From a virus: DNA of 41,585 bases. Location of the stretch: the IMG/VR virus record IMGVR_UViG_3300025141_000231, positions 1-41,585 of that record. One strand, written 5' to 3'. The position numbers were made by a program, and so were the translations under genes. The first letter of the stretch is position 1. Every line of letters starts with the position of its first letter. The notes beneath the pieces were generated by a model. The model was not told where the DNA came from and ran no database searches. It was given only the letters and a program-made list of their open reading frames with translations. Below are positions 1 to 8,335 of the stretch, one piece after another.

Positions 1-65
1 CGACTTTTGATTGCCTTGACTAAATTCATAATAATTTTTCTGTCTTTAATTTGTTTGGTAGACAT
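1..65 (-). CDS. Partial CDS, N-terminus of unknown protein
   Basis: Only the first 21 codons are present; the gene runs off the low-coordinate end. The start is decided by an excellent Shine-Dalgarno site, AAGGAGGG, about four bases before the ATG. The visible N-terminus is basic and helical, beginning MSTKQIKDRK. It lies downstream of the ssDNA-binding protein gene, separated by three hairpins, so it probably belongs to the replication/early region but has its own strong ribosome binding site. No function can be assigned from this length. Confidence 0.6.
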   Translation of the reverse strand, partial: MSTKQIKDRKIIMNLVKAIKS

Positions 66-80
66 ATAACCCTCCTTGTA

Positions 81-116
81 AAATTTTAAAAGTGGCAGAC
101 TTTTACCCGTCCGCCA
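81..116 (-). terminator. Second of two related hairpins, terminator-like
   Basis: Read on the minus strand, TGGCGGAC and GTCTGCCA pair over eight positions, with one G-U wobble, around an eight-base loop. The stem is followed by ACTTTTAAAATTTT. The right arm is identical to that of the hairpin at 154-177 and the single difference in the left arm preserves pairing. It ends about 28 bases before the next start codon. It may be a rho-independent terminator or a structured 5' leader of the next gene. Confidence 0.55.
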
Positions 117-123
117 GAAGGCA

Positions 124-141
124 GTTGACACTTACGCCAAC
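124..141 (-). other. Small hairpin between two terminator-like hairpins
   Basis: GTTGGC and GTCAAC (minus strand) form a six-pair stem with one G-U pair around a six-base loop. It lies between the two larger related stem-loops, so the 120-base gap after the ssDNA-binding protein gene holds three hairpins in a row. The stem is short, so this is a weaker call than its neighbours. Confidence 0.35.
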
Positions 142-145
142 TAAT

Positions 146-177
146 TAAAAAGGTGGCAGACATTCCCCGGTCTGCCA
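146..177 (-). terminator. Rho-independent terminator after the ssDNA-binding gene
   Basis: A perfect eight-pair stem, TGGCAGAC with GTCTGCCA, encloses an eight-base loop. On the minus strand it is followed by CCTTTTTAATT. It starts 12 bases after the stop codon of the ssDNA-binding protein gene, the normal place for an intrinsic terminator. Confidence 0.7.
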
Positions 178-188
178 GCGGGGCGAGC

Positions 189-956
189 CTAGCCTGCTAC
201 CAGTTCATTAAATGCACGGTCGACGTCAGTAGCTTCGGTTGTGCTGTACTTGATAGTCTCGCGAGCGCGTGACTCGGCGGATCCGTCTCCGGCGAGTTGC
301 TCATCGAGAATAGCGTCAACCTGCGCCGGAGTAAGACGTTCAAATAGACCGTCAAAATCCGGCATGCCATCAAGGAGGGCGGGGATAGCTTCAGGGTCCT
401 CAAGCAAAGTTGAGGTATTACGACGCATTTTCAGGCTCGTCTGGGGGTATGCTCCCGGCTTGGTGGGCTTCGTATACGTGAGAGTAATGTCAGTACCCTC
501 GGTCGCATCCGTAACATCACCGTACTCGGGGTCAAGGATGTAGCCGAGAAGGAGTTCATAGGCCGTCTTACCGTAGCCGTAAACCTTAATCCCTTCATCT
601 TCTCGACCACGAACAACTACAGGGCTGAAATAGCGGGTGCGCACAAAGAGTGACTTTGCAAGCTTTTTGCTCTCCTCGTCGTTGTTATCGCTTCCTTCTC
701 GCCAAAGCGAAGAAGCGAATTCGCAGATAGGACATGCCTCACTAAAATTACGCTTAGGACACAAGATTCCGCCCCTGTGGTCCCCTACGTTATAATGAAA
801 GAACATTTCCTTCAGTGGATCTCCGTCGTTAGTTGGAATGATCCGAATGTCGGTGTCTCCCTCGTCTGGCTTGAACCAAACAGAAGTAGAATCACCTTTG
901 TTTTCACCGCGCAAAGTTGCGAGCTTGCGGCGCATAAGCTCCATATCAATTGACAT
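189..956 (-). CDS. Single-stranded DNA-binding protein, T4 gp32-like
   Basis: 255 aa. It would coat single-stranded DNA during phage replication, recombination and repair. The region around residues 54-80 carries a zinc-site pattern like that of T4 gp32: His54 and His60, then Cys66, Cys75 and Cys78 (CPIC). The following region is rich in aromatic and basic residues, as expected for the ssDNA cleft. The first 20 residues are basic (MELMRRKLATLRGENK), like the gp32 N-terminal cooperativity domain. The C-terminus is acidic only in patches, less so than the T4 tail. The ATG follows AAAGGAGAAA. A sigma70-like promoter sits directly upstream and overlaps the end of the preceding tubulin-like gene, so it can be expressed alone. 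Two terminator-like hairpins follow. Confidence 0.85.
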   Translation of the reverse strand: MSIDMELMRRKLATLRGENKGDSTSVWFKPDEGDTDIRIIPTNDGDPLKEMFFHYNVGDHRGGILCPKRNFSEACPICEFASSLWREGSDNNDEESKKLAKSLFVRTRYFSPVVVRGREDEGIKVYGYGKTAYELLLGYILDPEYGDVTDATEGTDITLTYTKPTKPGAYPQTSLKMRRNTSTLLEDPEAIPALLDGMPDFDGLFERLTPAQVDAILDEQLAGDGSAESRARETIKYSTTEATDVDRAFNELVAG

Positions 957-982
957 TATTCAATTTCTCCTTTTGTGAATAA

Positions 983-1011
983 AGTATAACACACTTAACT
1001 TGAAGAGTCAA
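983..1011 (-). promoter_or_regulatory. Sigma70-type promoter for the ssDNA-binding protein gene
   Basis: On the minus strand TTGACT (1006-1011) and TATACT (983-988) are separated by exactly 17 bases. Each box differs from the bacterial consensus at one position. The -35 box lies inside the last codons of the 285-aa gene. Transcription would start about 20 bases before the ATG at 956. It is the only promoter of this class I saw in an intergenic position, fitting host-polymerase control of a replication gene. Confidence 0.75.
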
Positions 1012-1852
1012 GTGTTTTTTGTTCTTGTACTACGTTTGTGTGGGCAACGCAGAACCCAAAATCGCTGTGGGGTGTTTCGTATATTGCATAAGAAATCTTT
1101 CGAAATGCATTCTTAGGTTTTTGCTTAAGAATATCGACTAGCTTTTTGTGCAATCCCCCTTCCTTCATCAATCTTTCCTCGTTTATACACATATAATAAC
1201 ACAACTCACGAGGGGTGTCAAGGTCAAAAAACCATTTTTCTTCAAGATTTTCTACATTGAGGGCCGCAACGGCGCGAATCCGATTAATATCGGCTGGTCG
1301 GGAGACTTGCCCAATCTCGGGCTCGCTGAATTCAAAGTAATTAAGGTAATGAACGCATGAATAGATAGCATCATTAAGCCTGTCGAAATAAGATTTAATC
1401 GGTATTTGCCCGATGGACCTCTCCAAATTTAAATTGGAAATTAAGGTAATATTTTTAAACAATCCAGAACGCGCGTACTCTTGCAGGATATTAAACGTTA
1501 TTTTTTCTAACTGTTTTGGGCGCCCAGTCAACAGTTCAATATCTGGCTGGATGTAAAACAGTTCTATCTCCTGATCTTTTATTTGTTCTAAGATACCCAA
1601 TGTATAGTTGGAACTCATGGCAGAGCCTACAACAAAAACTTGGGCCCGATTTCGAACATTAGTAAAAAACTTTTTTAAATCAGGGATGTTTTCTTCATAC
1701 TCATCCGGATTTTCGAAGGGGAGTAATTTATACTTCTTCTTTGTATTGCGCTCTACTTGATCGTTTAAAACATAGACGTCATAATTTTTGACTACTTCAA
1801 ATTTTTGTGCAATTGCAGATGCACCATTTCCAATTCCAATGATAGATATCAT
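995..1852 (-). CDS. Divergent tubulin/FtsZ-superfamily protein
   Basis: 285 aa. Not confidently named, but its layout follows the FtsZ/tubulin nucleotide-binding domain. A glycine loop, GIGNGASAIAQKF (6-18), matches the T1 position. VFVVGSAMSSNYT (72-84) sits where FtsZ has its GGGTGSG loop but has lost the glycines. After it comes an FtsZ-like run, FYIQPDIELLTGRPKQLEK, then a helix and strand ending ITLISN, and a helix with SYFDRLNDAIYS (154-165) resembling the FtsZ segment that contacts the base. ADINRIRAV (187-195) is at the T7 position. The C-terminal third could be the second FtsZ domain. The ATG overlaps the polymerase stop as ATGA, so the two are translationally coupled. An alternative is an unrelated Rossmann-fold protein, given only the GxGxxA loop. 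A partner or regulator of the GTPase at 40416-41561 is an inference. Confidence 0.5.
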   Translation of the reverse strand: MISIIGIGNGASAIAQKFEVVKNYDVYVLNDQVERNTKKKYKLLPFENPDEYEENIPDLKKFFTNVRNRAQVFVVGSAMSSNYTLGILEQIKDQEIELFYIQPDIELLTGRPKQLEKITFNILQEYARSGLFKNITLISNLNLERSIGQIPIKSYFDRLNDAIYSCVHYLNYFEFSEPEIGQVSRPADINRIRAVAALNVENLEEKWFFDLDTPRELCYYMCINEERLMKEGGLHKKLVDILKQKPKNAFRKISYAIYETPHSDFGFCVAHTNVVQEQKTLDSSS

Positions 1853-3033
1853 AAATTCAATCCTTGCAGTTCATAATAGTTTTTTCCACAATTTAAATTT
1901 ACTAAATATTCACCTAATCTGTTTTTAGAAAATAGCTCTTTGATTTCAGGCACTATCTCTTTTTCGCTCTCTTCGAGATCTATAACGATTTCATCATGTA
2001 CTACAAAAGCCACAAAAGATTTTTTATTTTCTAAAAATTTGTCGATAGCCACGGCGCGCTCCAAGACAATATCCGAAGTTGTACTCTGTATAAGATAATT
2101 CAATGCTTTGCGTTTGTCAACAATTATTTTTCTATCGAAGGGAGTACTGACCACCGCTCCATCATACCAATCAGCCAATAATTGTTCTCGATGATAGCTT
2201 CCAAACTCATCGTCATTAGAATCATAATTATATAGCCATGCAAAAAAACGCACTTTTGCGTCTTCTCTGCTTAGTTCATCCTCAATTAAATTTTTAATAT
2301 GCCATTCGTGTACATCTTCTTGTGGCTGTTCTTCGCCCGCCAGAGCAATGAAGGTGCGCACTTCGGCCGCATTATAGTCTAAAGATAAAAGCCAATCGTT
2401 AGTGGGCTTTAAAAGCTTGCGAAACTCTTTCTGTAGCGTCAATATCGGGAACGAGTCCGGATACGTAGTGAGACGTCCTGTTACAGTTCCAAATAAATTA
2501 TAATCTATATAGGCGGGGCCGTGTAGAATCCTCTTGACTCGTGTTGAGTTATGAATTGAGTAGTGTAATTTCTTGCATCCCTCATTATTTAAGTTTAATT
2601 GCTGATATTTTATCTTGTGCAGCAATTTATGAATATCTAATAAGTGATCATAGTTAGAGGGTTTTGTGTGTGTCTCTAATACATGTTGTGTGATCTTATT
2701 TTTAATTTCGCAAAATTGTTTTAAAAAATCAGCCGGCACTAGATCGAATATACAATGATCCCGCATGCTAATCTTAGCCAATTGAAAAGATTTAATATAT
2801 GCCTTAAATTTCTTCTGGGTGCGTGCCAGTTCGTCTTTTAGCTCGGCCGGGCAGGCATCTTCCAGGCTTTTAGTTTCGCAATATAAAGAGGCGTATTCAA
2901 TATCTTCCCTAGTGTGGGAAGGCGTATATTTCCAGGTACGTGTCAGTTCAGAGGGAAAATTGTCATAATATATTTTACCATCACAATACACCCCTATACA
3001 TTCACTTTTATCATCTAACGATTGAAATAACAC
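1849..3033 (-). CDS. Family A DNA polymerase, polymerase domain only
   Basis: 394 aa. Template-directed DNA synthesis for phage replication. Motifs appear in order: FGTVTGRL (181-188), the TGR motif; motif A, LDYNAAEVR (218-226), with metal-binding Asp219 and Glu224; motif B, REDAKVRFFAWLY (256-268), aligning its Arg, Lys and Tyr with the Pol I O-helix; ALNYLIQSTTSDI (310-322); and motif C, VHDEIVID (345-352). Only about 180 residues precede the TGR motif, too few for the 3'-5' exonuclease domain of Pol I or T7 polymerase, and no exonuclease motifs are visible. It is thus far shorter than usual (600-900 aa). The start is GTG, preceded by AGGA. It overlaps the next gene by four bases. T4-type phages normally use a family B polymerase, so this pairing is unusual for the T4 model. 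Confidence 0.85.
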   Translation of the reverse strand: MLFQSLDDKSECIGVYCDGKIYYDNFPSELTRTWKYTPSHTREDIEYASLYCETKSLEDACPAELKDELARTQKKFKAYIKSFQLAKISMRDHCIFDLVPADFLKQFCEIKNKITQHVLETHTKPSNYDHLLDIHKLLHKIKYQQLNLNNEGCKKLHYSIHNSTRVKRILHGPAYIDYNLFGTVTGRLTTYPDSFPILTLQKEFRKLLKPTNDWLLSLDYNAAEVRTFIALAGEEQPQEDVHEWHIKNLIEDELSREDAKVRFFAWLYNYDSNDDEFGSYHREQLLADWYDGAVVSTPFDRKIIVDKRKALNYLIQSTTSDIVLERAVAIDKFLENKKSFVAFVVHDEIVIDLEESEKEIVPEIKELFSKNRLGEYLVNLNCGKNYYELQGLNL

Positions 3034-3040
3034 AGTTATC

Positions 3041-4354
3041 CTATTTTCTGATTCGATTTTTTAATCTTTCAAGTTCGCGCGAGATTTCATCAAGATCAGG
3101 AGCATTATTTTGAAATTCCTGCACTTGTTGTTCTGCACTGTTTAGATTATAACTCACGGAACCCATATAGTCAAATGGTTTATTTAAAATTTTTTCAAAT
3201 CCTATGATAGCGGTTGCGGCTTTTCCAGCCCGCATGGTATTCAAACAATCATGTATGAGCCTTTTTTGTTCTGCTCGGCTAAAGCTGCTTTCTTCTTCCA
3301 TAAAGCGAATCAGAAAATATTTTTCAAGCAGGTAGTTGGCGGAAAACCTCTTTTGAAATTGTTTATAGCTATACTGCTCGGAATCAAAAGTTGTGGGTAT
3401 TATTTCATTGTTGCTGCAAATTTCAAAAGTAGATGCAGTGCGCACTCGAATAAAATTATACAAATTGTAAAGATCGCGCGAAAATCTTCTTAAGAGATAA
3501 GAGGGCGCTACATCCTTAAAGGCACCTGCCATCACCCCTAGTGACCCTCCTCCTCCATATTTGGCTGCAGCGTCTTTCATTATGACCGAATCCAAATCCG
3601 CCATCAGCCGCCATGGGGCTGTTGAATCTACTGCAAATCCGAAATTGTCACACGCTTGAAGGTAGAATTCCCAGTTTAGGCTATTATAAAACTTATCAAT
3701 TTTGTCTTGGTCATTGTTATAGTCCAAATCAGCAATTTCAATTACAAGACCACTACATCTAGATGGGCATTGTTTGCTTTTTACATATGCCACTTGTGTA
3801 AAGGGCATAGACAGGGCGCCCTGTTCTAAGATACCAAGTAAGCTATTCATAAACTGAGGAAAGTTGTGAACTTGGATGTTTCTCTCCTGAAATTGCTTTT
3901 GAAGCGTATAGGAGAGGAGCGTAAAATATTGTTCGTATAACACTGTTGGATTTTGATAGGCTTTATAAACCTTCAGATTGGAGAGGTAGGGATCGTGCGG
4001 ATTGATTGTTCCGAATGCTGCACTTTTTTTAAAGTTCTCGGCCATTTGTTGAAAGATATTTACCACAAAGTCAAGTGCTTGTGGGATCTCTTCGGCCTCA
4101 TTAGTCTGCAGTGTTTTGAAGTGCCTTAAATTTTTAGGGAGCACAACAACAGGTACAAAAAACTGATTGACTTTTCCAAACATTGCATATTCGGCTAGCC
4201 GATAGTTTACCAGATTAGGACGAGTGGGGGAGGGTCCACCAATATTATCTCGAATCCCTTCTGCGGCTTCAAATGTTACTCTGTCATATGCGCCGCGCTC
4301 ATAGAAAAGAAGCGACGTAGATTTTGGTTTATTGTCGTAATAATCATCAGCCAT
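3041..4354 (-). CDS. Unknown protein downstream of baseplate genes
   Basis: 437 aa, not recognised. It is soluble-looking, with no signal peptide or membrane segment. A CPSRC pair sits near residue 195, a glycine run (YGGGGSLG) near residue 265, and the last 30 residues form a charged helix ending in ELERLKNRIRK. The start has a strong site, GAGAGGAG, upstream of the ATG. It lies between the giant baseplate protein (18-base gap) and the DNA polymerase (7-base gap), so it is co-transcribed with tail genes. A virion or baseplate-assembly role is possible from position alone. Confidence 0.6.
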   Translation of the reverse strand: MADDYYDNKPKSTSLLFYERGAYDRVTFEAAEGIRDNIGGPSPTRPNLVNYRLAEYAMFGKVNQFFVPVVVLPKNLRHFKTLQTNEAEEIPQALDFVVNIFQQMAENFKKSAAFGTINPHDPYLSNLKVYKAYQNPTVLYEQYFTLLSYTLQKQFQERNIQVHNFPQFMNSLLGILEQGALSMPFTQVAYVKSKQCPSRCSGLVIEIADLDYNNDQDKIDKFYNSLNWEFYLQACDNFGFAVDSTAPWRLMADLDSVIMKDAAAKYGGGGSLGVMAGAFKDVAPSYLLRRFSRDLYNLYNFIRVRTASTFEICSNNEIIPTTFDSEQYSYKQFQKRFSANYLLEKYFLIRFMEEESSFSRAEQKRLIHDCLNTMRAGKAATAIIGFEKILNKPFDYMGSVSYNLNSAEQQVQEFQNNAPDLDEISRELERLKNRIRK

Positions 4355-4372
4355 TTATACTTCTCCTCTCGA

Positions 4373-7300
4373 TTAAATTTCCGGCATTTCTTGATTTTGT
4401 CCCTCTGCGTTGGTTCGACGTGCTGCGAGGGACGTGCTGCATCGAGATAAAGTTGCGGGTGCGGTTGTGTCGTTAGGATCAGCGCCTTGTTGCTCGTAAG
4501 TATCGGCAACCGCATTCACCCATTTAGCATATATAGTGGTCTCAGCTTTACCGGGCCCAAAAGAGTGCTCAGACTTCACAATCATAAAGTAGCCGCCAAT
4601 ACCATATTCAGTAATATTCATCATGTCACCTTCACGCGTAGTACTAGAGGGATCAAAGCCTCGTGGATCCACATAGATATATGTACCAGGGAATGCTTTA
4701 ACTTCGGCATACGAATTGATAGTTACATCATATACAACCCTCAATTGTTTTAAGCCATCGTAGCCGTCTTGTTCAAATCTCACTTCAGCAAGTCCTCTAG
4801 AATCTGTCTTTGAAAGTTGTATATTTTTGATAAGCCCGCGGTCTCGGCCGAGCGTATAGTGAAAAATTCCCTTTCTTTCATCTTGCCTTTTCTTTCCTTT
4901 CATAAGTTCTGCCGGTGCAGTTCTGCCAGCAAAATAAACGAAATAATTCATTTCGCGGGCCACGTTCCCTGAAGGCGCCGGACCTTCTGGACCTGAGATA
5001 TTTAAAATCGGTTTCGATAATTGAGAAAGATTAATACGAGCATTTGACTTCCGAATCATAGATCTACTAACATTATCATAGCTTCTACTCTTCGGGTAAC
5101 TCGTTAGGGTTGATTGGTTTACTCTCACCTTTTGTTTAATATTCCAATCAAAACAGCTCTCTTCGTTTAAAAACTCTCGTACTAATTTATTAAAAAGATC
5201 ATTCAAAAAAGTGGTAAGATTATAAGTGCTTCTATCTTTCTTCAACATCTGGGCTGCAAGGTATTCTATAAAATATTTCACAGAGATGGGCATGTCTCCA
5301 AAATTAACAAAAAGGCTCGGGCCGCCCAGTGAGGCGTTGTTGTTAGCTCCTTGGTTGACAAACTCTACAGGCCCTAACAAAATTCTTAATTGTTTGAAAT
5401 TTTGATAGGCGCGGGCATATTTATCTTTTTGAAGTGTTTTTTCACAGGCTGTAATGTCTGCGGTTTGATCTAATTCATTTTCTAGCTGGGCAGGGAGGGT
5501 TTTTAATTCGACTTCTAAAGCCTCCAATACACTGTCTATTAAATCACTTACATAAAAAAACGAAAGATTAATCAATTGCGGATTGTCAGCCATCAGGGAA
5601 GACCTAAAAACTTTTCGATCATCTTCCGTAACACCGCCACTAGAATTATCACCAAATGTGTATGTGCTAAAAGCCGTTTCCATACTATTGACCACGTCTG
5701 TGCTATTTTGTGAATCGCTTTTAATTGAAAAGCCCACTCCTTGATCAGCTTCGAAATTGTAAAAGGGACCCTTTGAATTGAAATGTGCAATTTGTCTATA
5801 AGGTAATTTAATATAATATATTCGTTTTTTTGCTTTTAAATTCTTAATCAGAGAAGTCAACGCAGTCGCTTTTTCATCTGCCGCGTTCTCCGCGAGGCTT
5901 TCTTTAATAGTTTTCAGATCTTCAGGCTTGCATGCTTGTGAATAATGATTAAGCTGTGCTGTGCGAACAATTTGTGTGAGGGTGGTACCAGTTCCCGCGA
6001 AAATATTAAAAACGGGGCTGTCAAAATAATCTTCGATAAAAGCAAAATAGTCGATACTCAAGATTACACGACCCAACTCATCAAATTCGAAATGATGAAC
6101 AGTAGGGGTTAAGTTTAAAGTTGTATAAGAATTTGAAATCCCATCCATGAGAAACTGTCTATTTCTGTTTTCGTCGTCCGTTAAATAACTATATCTACTC
6201 CACGGGCCTTCTCCATTGGGGCGTGCCCACCCTACAACCGCTTTTAAACGAAAGTTCAATTTATCTAAATTTTGTTGCTTGAGAGCGGTACTTTTTTGAA
6301 TAGGCCCTCCCACTTTACACTTTGTATCGCTCTGCTGCGATTGTCGTGTCTTTAGTGCTAAATCTATGTAACTCCACGGCTTTGTTGAACTGCCGCGATT
6401 CTCGAAAAGTTCACTCATCGAATTGGCAAAAATCTTTAAAGTGGCTTTGATGCTTTTTTTCACCGAGAAAGGGTTGCTCCCTTCGTATGCAAAATCAAAA
6501 CTCTTGATGCCGGCGCCGTACCCGCGCTTTAACTTACTGTTTAAGACGTTTTCTAACAGCTTCTGATTAGAATCAAATTTAAATTCGGTTTCAGTTGGTT
6601 TGTTGTTCCTATTGTATTCTATTTTATATAGGCGGATCATAGGCTGCAAATGATTTAAGACTTGGCTTTCCATGTTAAAGAATACTTTCTGATGTTCATT
6701 CTGGGTTAGAACGTTCAAAAATCCATATGGGTCGCCATCTAACAGCAGTGAAGAATTGGCACTTCCATTATAATAAGGCACTGCCTTAGCAGGGCTTATA
6801 GTAGAATTGGGATCGGTCGGGATAGAGCCAGTCATGATCCCCGCTCCTTTATCTCGGCGCTTTTTATAATCGCTCATTTTTGAAACATAAGACAACAAAA
6901 AACACTGTTCATTAAAAATAGTTTGTTGACGATCTTTGCCGGCCATTGCGGCCGGATTGCTAGAAGCTCTAATTAAATCTACCATGGTACCGTTGTGTCT
7001 ACTTCCGGTGTAGAGGAAGTTCTTGGCGCGTTTCCAAGCGGCTTTAAAGCCCTTGCCTTCCCCAAAAGCCTTTCGAACTACTTTTTGGTATTTTTCTTGA
7101 TGGGCCCAATATGCATTTGCGGCTTCTACCATGCATGCCATCTCCCCTTGAAAACGCTTAAGCAATCTTAGATATTCGTTCAAGACTGGCGCCGGGTTTT
7201 TCTCTTTAAGCCACTTATCGCCAGCGATATCCGAAGTATTAATATAAGAAAGTAATTGAGGAATCCAATCTGCGAGAGAGCCGAGATAGGCCGGAGATCC

Positions 7301-8335
7301 GACCACTGCGTCCGCTGAAGCTCGCTGAGGGTTGGGGCTTTCATCAACCCATTCGTATAAATCAGGTTTAAACTCTGAGATTTTGCCTGACCCATGCCCT
7401 CTATATCCCATGCGAACTGCTTCTTTCCAACCATTCGATGCCCAGCGCTGCGAGACCGACTGGTGAAAAGCGTCAGTTCGTGTAGTTTGTTGTGCAGCCC
7501 ATGCTTCCCACGGATTGGCCCGAAAGTTAGCGAAATCTTGTAGCTTCTCAAAGCGCTGGTTGAGTTGTTCGTCAGTCAAATGTCCTTCATATCTGTCGGG
7601 CTCCGTCATATAGCGCGTAACGACTATCCCACTAAACCCGTATACCACGTTATCGTCCCAGTCATAGCCGTGTGGTTTTATAATGTGTTGACGTTTAGTT
7701 AGATCTTGGGGTAACCACGCGGTAAGATCGTCGATGGAGCCTCCAGAGCCTTCCAGGGTCTCCAATTTATCCCATCTATCGGGTGTGCTATAGTAAGCAT
7801 GCAACGGATTATAGAGCATTTCAGCATGCTGCGAAATGGCAGCCATGACATAGGGTGTTCCGCCGGCCCTATCGGGAATACCGATTTCAGTTGCGGAATA
7901 GCTTATTCTAGGTTCGCTGTCAGGAATTCGGGGATATATCCCCGCAGTATCCCATAAATATTTGCCGCGCCAGAAGGTCGCATTCGCGAGTTGCTTTGCG
8001 CCGGTTCTCCCGACACCTCCAAGAGCGCGCTCTTGGGTTTGTTGGGGCTGAAGTGCCATTTTTTCGAGTTTATGTAGTACTGTGGCAGGTGCCGGAGAAA
8101 ATGCATGATCTCGTTGTAGTTCGGTCATATATGCGTTCGTAAGAGCGCTTATTTTTGCGGTTGTTTCATACAACGCTGCGTTCACACCCCCGAGGTTTCT
8201 CATACAAGCATCAGCTTTTTGTAAAAACTGATTTGCATGCGGTATGAGTTCGTCTTGCGCTTTTAAGACACTCTGTACTTTTTTTTCACTTAACCCTTCT
8301 TTTCGAAGGGTGTCTTCCATAGATTCTTCGGCCAT
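4373..8335 (-). CDS. Giant (1320 aa) baseplate structural protein, hub-like C-terminus
   Basis: The second largest amount of coding capacity after the tail genes is spent on this protein. The first 100 residues are helical (SEKKVQSVLKAQDELIPHANQ). The middle is long, mixed and without recognised motifs. The C-terminal 200 residues hold FHYTLGRDRGLIKN, a PGTYIYVDPRGFD segment and GGYFMIVKSEHSFGPGKAET, a pattern seen in hub proteins of contractile tails (gp27/gpD type), where a beta domain ends in a GGYxMVxKxEH-like strand. Its start shares an A with the stop of the gp53-like gene (TAATG). Position between the gp53-like wedge and the replication genes supports a baseplate role. A fusion of hub with other baseplate parts would explain the size, but this is inferred. 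Confidence 0.5.
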   Translation of the reverse strand: MAEESMEDTLRKEGLSEKKVQSVLKAQDELIPHANQFLQKADACMRNLGGVNAALYETTAKISALTNAYMTELQRDHAFSPAPATVLHKLEKMALQPQQTQERALGGVGRTGAKQLANATFWRGKYLWDTAGIYPRIPDSEPRISYSATEIGIPDRAGGTPYVMAAISQHAEMLYNPLHAYYSTPDRWDKLETLEGSGGSIDDLTAWLPQDLTKRQHIIKPHGYDWDDNVVYGFSGIVVTRYMTEPDRYEGHLTDEQLNQRFEKLQDFANFRANPWEAWAAQQTTRTDAFHQSVSQRWASNGWKEAVRMGYRGHGSGKISEFKPDLYEWVDESPNPQRASADAVVGSPAYLGSLADWIPQLLSYINTSDIAGDKWLKEKNPAPVLNEYLRLLKRFQGEMACMVEAANAYWAHQEKYQKVVRKAFGEGKGFKAAWKRAKNFLYTGSRHNGTMVDLIRASSNPAAMAGKDRQQTIFNEQCFLLSYVSKMSDYKKRRDKGAGIMTGSIPTDPNSTISPAKAVPYYNGSANSSLLLDGDPYGFLNVLTQNEHQKVFFNMESQVLNHLQPMIRLYKIEYNRNNKPTETEFKFDSNQKLLENVLNSKLKRGYGAGIKSFDFAYEGSNPFSVKKSIKATLKIFANSMSELFENRGSSTKPWSYIDLALKTRQSQQSDTKCKVGGPIQKSTALKQQNLDKLNFRLKAVVGWARPNGEGPWSRYSYLTDDENRNRQFLMDGISNSYTTLNLTPTVHHFEFDELGRVILSIDYFAFIEDYFDSPVFNIFAGTGTTLTQIVRTAQLNHYSQACKPEDLKTIKESLAENAADEKATALTSLIKNLKAKKRIYYIKLPYRQIAHFNSKGPFYNFEADQGVGFSIKSDSQNSTDVVNSMETAFSTYTFGDNSSGGVTEDDRKVFRSSLMADNPQLINLSFFYVSDLIDSVLEALEVELKTLPAQLENELDQTADITACEKTLQKDKYARAYQNFKQLRILLGPVEFVNQGANNNASLGGPSLFVNFGDMPISVKYFIEYLAAQMLKKDRSTYNLTTFLNDLFNKLVREFLNEESCFDWNIKQKVRVNQSTLTSYPKSRSYDNVSRSMIRKSNARINLSQLSKPILNISGPEGPAPSGNVAREMNYFVYFAGRTAPAELMKGKKRQDERKGIFHYTLGRDRGLIKNIQLSKTDSRGLAEVRFEQDGYDGLKQLRVVYDVTINSYAEVKAFPGTYIYVDPRGFDPSSTTREGDMMNITEYGIGGYFMIVKSEHSFGPGKAETTIYAKWVNAVADTYEQQGADPNDTTAPATLSRCSTSLAARRTNAEGQNQEMPEI

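Noticed and set aside
995-1852. Reading the 285-aa protein as a plain NAD-binding dehydrogenase
   Set aside because: Only the GxGxxA loop fits; the later segments follow FtsZ order rather than dehydrogenase motifs. Kept as an alternative only.
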